This document shows, piece by piece, positions 59,370 to 64,000 of a DNA stretch of 64,000 nt. The notes beneath the pieces were generated by a model. That model did not search any database and had not been told where the DNA came from. It saw only the letters and a program-made list of their open reading frames with translations. Both the position numbers and the translations under genes were made by a program. The stretch spans positions 24,498-88,497 of the forward strand of contig CAJMRL010000009.1 in assembly GCA_905215805.1 (NCBI GenBank). The letters are read 5' to 3'. The stretch is from an uncultured bacterium. GTDB taxonomy: Bacteria; Bacillota; Clostridia; UBA1381. Position 1 is the first letter of the stretch, and each line of letters starts with the position of its first letter.

Positions 59370-61388
59370 TCAAGATACATCCACCATCTCCATATAAAGA
59401 TTTCCTTTGTCCGCAATATATTCCTTTCTCGCTTTTATGTTATCTCCCAAAAGCACGTCAAACATCTCGGCAGTGCGCTCTACGCTTTCCGGCGTTACGC
59501 GTATAAGACGCCGCGTTGCCGGATGCATAGTCGTAAGACTCATCATTTCCGGCTCGTTTTCTCCGAGACCCTTTGAACGCTTTATATCGTATTCGTCACG
59601 TTTTTTTGACAAGCCTTCTTCATTTAAACGCTTTACTATAGCATCTCTTTCCGCATCTGTATAAGCGAAAAACTTTTCTCCGCGCCTTTTTGTTTTTGTA
59701 ATAGTTATTTCAAAAAGCGGCGATTCCGCTATATAAACCTTGCCCGCTTCAATAAGAGTCGGAGTAAGACGATAAATCATTGTTAAAACAAGCGTTCTTA
59801 TCTGATAGCCATCGAAATCCGCATCGGTGCATATTATAACCTTATTCCACCTTAGGTTATCCAGACTGAATGAATCCAAGCCTTGATTATGCTTAGATTT
59901 TATTTCCACACCGCATCCAAGCACCTTCATCAGGTCTACTATAATATCACTTTTAAAAATCCTGGGATAATCCGCTTTAAGACAGTTCAATATTTTTCCT
60001 CGAATAGGCATTATAGCCTGAAACGATGCGTCTCTTGCAAGCTTGCACGACCCGAGCGCCGAATCACCCTCAACAATATATACTTCACGCTTTGATACGT
60101 CCTTGCTTCGGCAATCCACAAACTTCTCCACCCTGTTTGTAACATCCATGGAACCCGTAAGCTTTTTCTTGATATCTATACGCGCCTTTTCAGCATTTTC
60201 ACGGCTGCGCTTATTTACCAAAACCTGATTGGCTATCTTTTCCGCATCCGTCTTATTTTCTATAAAATAAACCTCAAGCTGATGACGGAGAAATTCTGTC
60301 ATCGCCTCCTGTATAAATTTATTATTTATAGCCTTTTTAGTCTGATTCTCATAGCTTGTTTGAGTCGAAAACGAGCTTATAACAAGCACAAGACAATCCG
60401 CCACATCGCTGAAATTGATTTTCGACTCATTCTTATTATATTTATTATTGCTCTTTAAATATCTGTCAACAGCATAAACAAAAGCATTCCTTACTGCCTT
60501 ATCCGGAGAACCTCCATGCTCAAGGAAGCTTGAATTGTGGTAATATTCCAGCATATTGACCGTGTTTGAAAAACAAAATGCGATCTGCATTTTCATTTTA
60601 TAATCTTCCTTATCCTCACGGTCGCGCCCCACTCTTTCACACTCCCAAGTTTCGATGGTTGTAAATCCCTTGTCACCCACAGTCTGCGCCACATAATCAG
60701 ATATTCCCTTTTCGTAGAAATACTCATACATTTCCATGCCCTGGGCTGTTTCATTATACAAAACAAATTTCAGTCCGGCATTTACCATAGCCTGCTTATT
60801 TAACACGTCCTGAAAAAATTCAAGAGGTATATCTATATCCGTAAATACCTCCTTGTCCGGTTTCCAGCGCTGGACTGTTCCGGTCTGAACACTTCTTGAC
60901 GGCTTTTTTTCAAGCCCTCCGACAGCCTCGCCCTTTTCAAAATGCAATGTGTATTCTGTTTTATCCCTGATTACCTTTACATCAAAAAACTCGGACGAAT
61001 ATTGTGTAGCACAAGCTCCGAGTCCATTAAGACCCAAGCTGTATTCATACATTCCGCCCTTATTATTATTATATTTTCCGCCGGCATACAGCTCACAGTA
61101 CACCAGCTCCCAGTTATATCGTTCTTCCTTCTCATTATAATCAAGAGGAATACCCCTTCCATGATCCTTAACTTCTATTGAACCATCGGCAAAACGGGTA
61201 ATTTCGATAAGGCTTCCGTAACCTTCACGCGCTTCGTCTATTGAATTTGAAAGTATTTCAAAAAAAGAATGCTCACATCCTTCCAGTCCGTCCGAACCAA
61301 AAATTACCGCTGGACGCTTGCGGACTCTATCCGCTCCCTTCAGGCTTGTGATGCTGTCGTTTCCGTAATCCTGTTTTTTTCTCGCCAT
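59370..61388 (-). CDS. parE: Type IIA topoisomerase subunit B (ParE/GyrB-like, divergent)
   Basis: The ATPase subunit, 672 residues. The GHKL domain has RKRPAVIFGSDG, ILSNSIDEAREG (metal-binding Asn), VKDHGRGIPL and SLGLNGLGACATQY. The TOPRIM domain has EGDSALGSCKLARDASFQAIMPIRGKILN and CTDADFDGYQIRTL, with the Glu and Asp metal ligands intact, although EGDSALGS differs from the usual EGDSAGGS. GGAGG precedes the ATG; the promoter is at 61507-61536. It pairs with the subunit A gene downstream. Confidence 0.9.
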   Translation of the reverse strand: MARKKQDYGNDSITSLKGADRVRKRPAVIFGSDGLEGCEHSFFEILSNSIDEAREGYGSLIEITRFADGSIEVKDHGRGIPLDYNEKEERYNWELVYCELYAGGKYNNNKGGMYEYSLGLNGLGACATQYSSEFFDVKVIRDKTEYTLHFEKGEAVGGLEKKPSRSVQTGTVQRWKPDKEVFTDIDIPLEFFQDVLNKQAMVNAGLKFVLYNETAQGMEMYEYFYEKGISDYVAQTVGDKGFTTIETWECERVGRDREDKEDYKMKMQIAFCFSNTVNMLEYYHNSSFLEHGGSPDKAVRNAFVYAVDRYLKSNNKYNKNESKINFSDVADCLVLVISSFSTQTSYENQTKKAINNKFIQEAMTEFLRHQLEVYFIENKTDAEKIANQVLVNKRSRENAEKARIDIKKKLTGSMDVTNRVEKFVDCRSKDVSKREVYIVEGDSALGSCKLARDASFQAIMPIRGKILNCLKADYPRIFKSDIIVDLMKVLGCGVEIKSKHNQGLDSFSLDNLRWNKVIICTDADFDGYQIRTLVLTMIYRLTPTLIEAGKVYIAESPLFEITITKTKRRGEKFFAYTDAERDAIVKRLNEEGLSKKRDEYDIKRSKGLGENEPEMMSLTTMHPATRRLIRVTPESVERTAEMFDVLLGDNIKARKEYIADKGNLYMEMVDVS

Positions 61389-61506
61389 TTCTTCCTCCAG
61401 ATAATATTAAAATGCTTCCGCGAACTATCTATTATTCTTGTCCGACTCAATAAAATATATTTTTCTAATATTTTATATCTGCAATAGCACATTATTTTCC
61501 TATTTA

Positions 61507-61536
61507 ATTATATCACTCTGAACATATATTTGTCAA
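61507..61536 (-). promoter_or_regulatory. Sigma-A promoter of the topoisomerase subunit B gene
   Basis: TTGACA (61531-61536), 18 nt ending in TGA, and TATAAT (61507-61512) on the minus strand. The leader is about 110 nt. Confidence 0.75.
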
Positions 61537-61602
61537 GTATTTGTTTTTTAATCCAAAAATATTAATAAAATTGTACAATCTAATGAAATCGCAAAAAATG
61601 CC

Positions 61603-61631
61603 TTGCAAATAACATAATATTATGATAATAT
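61603..61631 (+). promoter_or_regulatory. Probable promoter of the Zn/Fe-chelating protein-VanW operon
   Basis: TTGCAA (61603-61608), 17 nt, TAATAT (61626-61631). The -10 is imperfect; the start codon lies 36 nt downstream. Confidence 0.5.
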
Positions 61632-61666
61632 TGATAATAAGTATTAAACTTTATAGGAGTAAAAAA

Positions 61667-62194
61667 ATGAATGCTGCGTATATATATTTACAATTATACA
61701 GATTGTTTGACGATACGACACCTGTTGCCGTAGACTGCGGACAGCTTTGCGGCAGTGCGTGCTGCAAGGATGATGATGACGGCGATAACGGAATGTATCT
61801 TTTTCCCGGCGAAAAAGAGGTATTAAAGCTTCTCAAGCCTTCATGGGCAAAAATCGAACGCTCTGATTTTAGTTATGAATATGAAGGAAAAACATATAAT
61901 GTTCCGATAGCACTTTGCAGCGGTGAATGCGACAGGTATTCACGTCCGCTCGCATGCAGAATATTTCCGCTTACTCCGCATCTTAACAACGAGGGTAAAA
62001 TGGAGATAATTATAGACCCAAGAGCAAAGAAAATATGTCCGCTCACAAGGCTTTATATGGAAGATTTTGATCCCGCATTTGTGCGTAATGTCAAGCGCTG
62101 TTTTTCACTTTTAATGCACAGCCGACATTTTTCTGCTTTTATGAAAGAATACAGCGCATACATAGATGAATATCTTAGGTTTTTTAATAAATAA
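61667..62194 (+). CDS. YkgJ-type zinc/iron-chelating domain protein
   Basis: 175 residues. The N-terminal cluster VDCGQLCGSACCKDD (about residues 22-36) and the later CSGECDRYSRPLACRIFP and KKICPLT give about ten Cys, the pattern of the YkgJ/CxxCxxCC family, which is assumed to bind a metal or an iron-sulfur cluster. No reaction is established. The ATG at 61667 has AGGAG 7 nt upstream; the frame extends upstream without a ribosome-binding site. It precedes the VanW gene by 23 nt. Confidence 0.86.
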   Translation: MNAAYIYLQLYRLFDDTTPVAVDCGQLCGSACCKDDDDGDNGMYLFPGEKEVLKLLKPSWAKIERSDFSYEYEGKTYNVPIALCSGECDRYSRPLACRIFPLTPHLNNEGKMEIIIDPRAKKICPLTRLYMEDFDPAFVRNVKRCFSLLMHSRHFSAFMKEYSAYIDEYLRFFNK

Positions 62195-62217
62195 TAACGG
62201 AAGGAAGATTTGTACAA

Positions 62218-63939
62218 ATGGCCGAAAACAAGGAAGAATTAAATAATAAATCAGACCTTTTGGACAAGGAATCGGATAACGGCAAAGACAGCAAAACTTT
62301 TAGCAGCACGGTTATGGACAGCGATGATTTGGAAGACGATTTTACATCTGCCGATAACTTTTCGGTAACAATAAAAGAAGACAATAAGATACGCGAAAAA
62401 ATTAATACTTCTGTCCCTGTTTGGGGCGATAATAATGACGAAAAAAACACTTCAAACAAAAATAAACGCTATAATAAATTGAAAACAACATTAAAAGCAG
62501 CCAGAAAAACTATATTGATCATTCTCAGCGCCATTTGTGCGGTTGCTGTGATTTTATATGTATTCTGTTTGGCAACACTGCCCGAAGACACAGTTGCAAA
62601 TAATGTTATGGTTGAAAAATTGGATGTAAGCGGTCTTACTTATGATGAAGCTCTTGCTTCTATAAAAGCTACTTATATATTTGAATCACAGGATATTACG
62701 GTAACATGTCAAGGACAATCATACACCATAGATGGAAGAAAAATAAATCTTACCGCCAGTCCCGAGGCTACGGCAGACAAAGCCTTCAGCTACGGCAAAA
62801 GCGGAAATAAATTTATTGACGCTTTAACTTCCATGAAACAGCTGATATCAAAAAAAGTGATTGTTCCGGTTGCGGAGCTTAATTATGATAACCTTAACGA
62901 AGAATTGGGTAAATTCGGGCTTCAGATTTACGGAATGCTCACACAGCATCAGATAGATATAACAGATGCTGGCGCTGTTATAACCCCCGGAAAAACAGGC
63001 TTTGATTATAATACCGATATAGCCAGAGAGGAAGTTTTAGACGCTATCCATAATGAGCATTTTGAAAATATCTCTGTAACACTAACTTCATGTCCGCCGG
63101 ATGACATTACAGTGGATTATGTAGATGCCGCAATATATAAAGATCCGACCGATGCCTACTATAAAATAGAGAATAATAACGTGGAAATCGTACCGGAGCA
63201 AAACGGGCGTTATTGCAATCGTGAAGAAGTTGCTTCACTTATCACTCAAGTTCACGAAGGCGGAGAACCTGTAACTGTCCCTTATTCGGTATCATACCCA
63301 AATATAGGTGCACAGTCACTTAAGGATAAGCTATTTGAGGTTTCTCTTGGCTCATATTCCACCGATTACTCATCATCGGATTCAAATCGTGCCGCTAATG
63401 TTGCAAGATCAGCAAGCCTCATAAACGGCAAGGTCCTTGCACCGGGAGAAGTATTCTCATACAATGATACAGTGGGGAACAGAACAGTGGAAAACGGCTT
63501 CTATACAGCCAAGGAATATGTAAACGGTCAGTCTGTTGACGGAATAGGCGGAGGGACCTGTCAGGTCAGCTCAACACTGTATTCAGCAGTACTTTATGCT
63601 GATATGGGAATCGTGCACAGAGAAAATCATATGATGAGCGTAGGCTATCTGCCTCTTGGTCAAGATGCTACTGTCGCATACGACAGTGTTGACTTTAAAT
63701 TTAAAAATACAAGCGATTATCCGATAAAAATTTCAGCCTACACAAGCGGCGGAAAGATTACCGTTTCAATACTCGGCACTCAATGGGAGCCGGCAAGAGA
63801 GGTTAAGCTTAAGCATTCAACCTCCTATTCTGACGGAAACACAATCGTAACATCAAAAAGAGAGGTATACTCTAACGGACAGCTTATTTCTACAGATAAT
63901 CTCGGCACAAGCAAATATGCTCCGCATTCACAAAATTAA
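62218..63939 (+). CDS. VanW family protein with peptidoglycan-binding-like repeats
   Basis: 573 residues: an acidic cytoplasmic N-terminus (1-90), one membrane helix (about 98-122, TILIILSAICAVAVILYVFC), then external domains. Residues about 135-250 and 255-375 look like two PF12229 putative peptidoglycan-binding repeats, and residues about 390-525 form the VanW domain with APGEVFSYNDTVGNRTVENGF, GGGTCQVSSTLYSAVLYAD and HMMSVGYLPLGQDATVAY. VanW occurs in some vancomycin-resistance loci, but its function is unknown and no van genes are present. It is probably a wall-associated protein. Last gene, with a terminator at the window edge. Confidence 0.93.
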   Translation: MAENKEELNNKSDLLDKESDNGKDSKTFSSTVMDSDDLEDDFTSADNFSVTIKEDNKIREKINTSVPVWGDNNDEKNTSNKNKRYNKLKTTLKAARKTILIILSAICAVAVILYVFCLATLPEDTVANNVMVEKLDVSGLTYDEALASIKATYIFESQDITVTCQGQSYTIDGRKINLTASPEATADKAFSYGKSGNKFIDALTSMKQLISKKVIVPVAELNYDNLNEELGKFGLQIYGMLTQHQIDITDAGAVITPGKTGFDYNTDIAREEVLDAIHNEHFENISVTLTSCPPDDITVDYVDAAIYKDPTDAYYKIENNNVEIVPEQNGRYCNREEVASLITQVHEGGEPVTVPYSVSYPNIGAQSLKDKLFEVSLGSYSTDYSSSDSNRAANVARSASLINGKVLAPGEVFSYNDTVGNRTVENGFYTAKEYVNGQSVDGIGGGTCQVSSTLYSAVLYADMGIVHRENHMMSVGYLPLGQDATVAYDSVDFKFKNTSDYPIKISAYTSGGKITVSILGTQWEPAREVKLKHSTSYSDGNTIVTSKREVYSNGQLISTDNLGTSKYAPHSQN

Positions 63940-63948
63940 TAACAAAAA

Positions 63949-64000
63949 AAGGGGCTGTGACAAAATGATTTTTTAAATCATTTTGTTCACGGCTCTTTTT
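63949..64000 (+). terminator. Terminator of the VanW operon, at the window edge
   Basis: GCTGTG-ACAAAATGATTT pairs with AAATCATTTTGT-TCACGGCT in a long stem of about 18 bp, followed by CTTTTT running to the end of the window. Confidence 0.85.

Noticed and set aside
62218..63939. VanW as evidence of vancomycin resistance
   Set aside because: No vanA/vanH/vanX ligase set or VanRS regulators are present; VanW-domain proteins are widespread in Clostridia without resistance.
1..64000. Mobile elements, phage genes, rRNA or tRNA genes, toxin-antitoxin or defence systems
   Set aside because: I read the gaps and translated genes for transposase, integrase, capsid, nuclease, tRNA-like and cas signatures and found none; the window reads as stable core chromosome.

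Overview
This 64-kb window looks like a core chromosomal segment of an anaerobic, endospore-forming member of the class Clostridia (Firmicutes). The evidence is the spoIIIA operon, spoIIID with a sigma-E-type promoter, strong GGAGG ribosome-binding sites, TTGACA-N17-TATAAT promoters, the FeoA-FeoA-FeoB-Cys-rich iron cassette, the non-mevalonate isoprenoid genes, and S-layer/sortase surface proteins. I cannot name the genus. I see no rRNA, tRNA, CRISPR array, transposase, integrase or phage gene; 61 protein-coding genes are supported.

Layout. 1-2.0 kb (-): the 5' part of the spoIIIA operon (AA-AB-AC-AD, the last cut by the window edge). 2.1-13.5 kb (-): a small lipoprotein, ftsH with a DUF1858 protein, the MazG-like/gdpP/rplI/dnaB/tilS operon, an orphan L-rhamnose mutarotase, a drug/metabolite transporter with endonuclease III, and an acidic membrane protein. 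13.7-15.6 kb: aldose-1-epimerase-like gene (+) facing galT (-). 15.7-22.8 kb (-): one operon DUF512-der-plsY-gpsA-trkA-trkH with tandem promoters. 23.1-24.6 kb (+): a tiny Cys-rich membrane protein and malic enzyme. 24.7-27.5 kb (-): a three-gene surface-type operon (SH3b repeat protein, unknown membrane protein, lipase-like protein). 27.7-29.7 kb (+): spoIIID and an SLH-NlpC/P60 wall hydrolase. 29.8-31.9 kb (-): a class B sortase with its NPKTG substrate. 32.3-35.1 kb (-): NADP-type isocitrate dehydrogenase and a SpoVB/MATE-like flippase. 35.2-45.0 kb (+): aroA, the feo operon, then a mixed operon of two glycosidases, a PLP lyase, a MOSC protein and a MoeA-like protein. 45.1-53.0 kb (-): pyrH, frr, uppS, cdsA, dxr, rseP, ispG, aroQ, pepP. 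53.4-54.6 kb (+): ammonium transporter. 54.7-61.4 kb (-): TagA-type glycosyltransferase, citrate synthase, and a divergent type IIA topoisomerase pair. 61.7-63.9 kb (+): a Zn/Fe-chelating-domain protein and a VanW protein.

How the genes fit together. Envelope building is the main theme: phospholipid precursors (plsY, gpsA, cdsA), isoprenoid carriers (dxr, ispG, uppS), a lipid II flippase-like protein, membrane proteases (ftsH, rseP), and surface proteins held by three different means (SLH repeats, sortase, membrane anchors). Citrate synthase, NADP isocitrate dehydrogenase and malic enzyme supply 2-oxoglutarate, NADPH and pyruvate, and the ammonium transporter supplies nitrogen. gdpP (c-di-AMP hydrolysis) and trkAH (potassium uptake, a known c-di-AMP target class) are both present.

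The least explained signals are regulatory. There are three compact units in which a good sigma-A promoter is followed within about 5-40 nt of the predicted start by an intrinsic terminator: an orphan unit at 32145-32247, the amt leader at 53297-53374, and the icd leader at 33578-33653. TTAG/CTAA palindromes bracket the feo genes, and a sigma-K-like promoter precedes an uncatalogued 37-residue Cys-rich protein at 23146-23259. All start-codon changes and promoter calls were made by eye.
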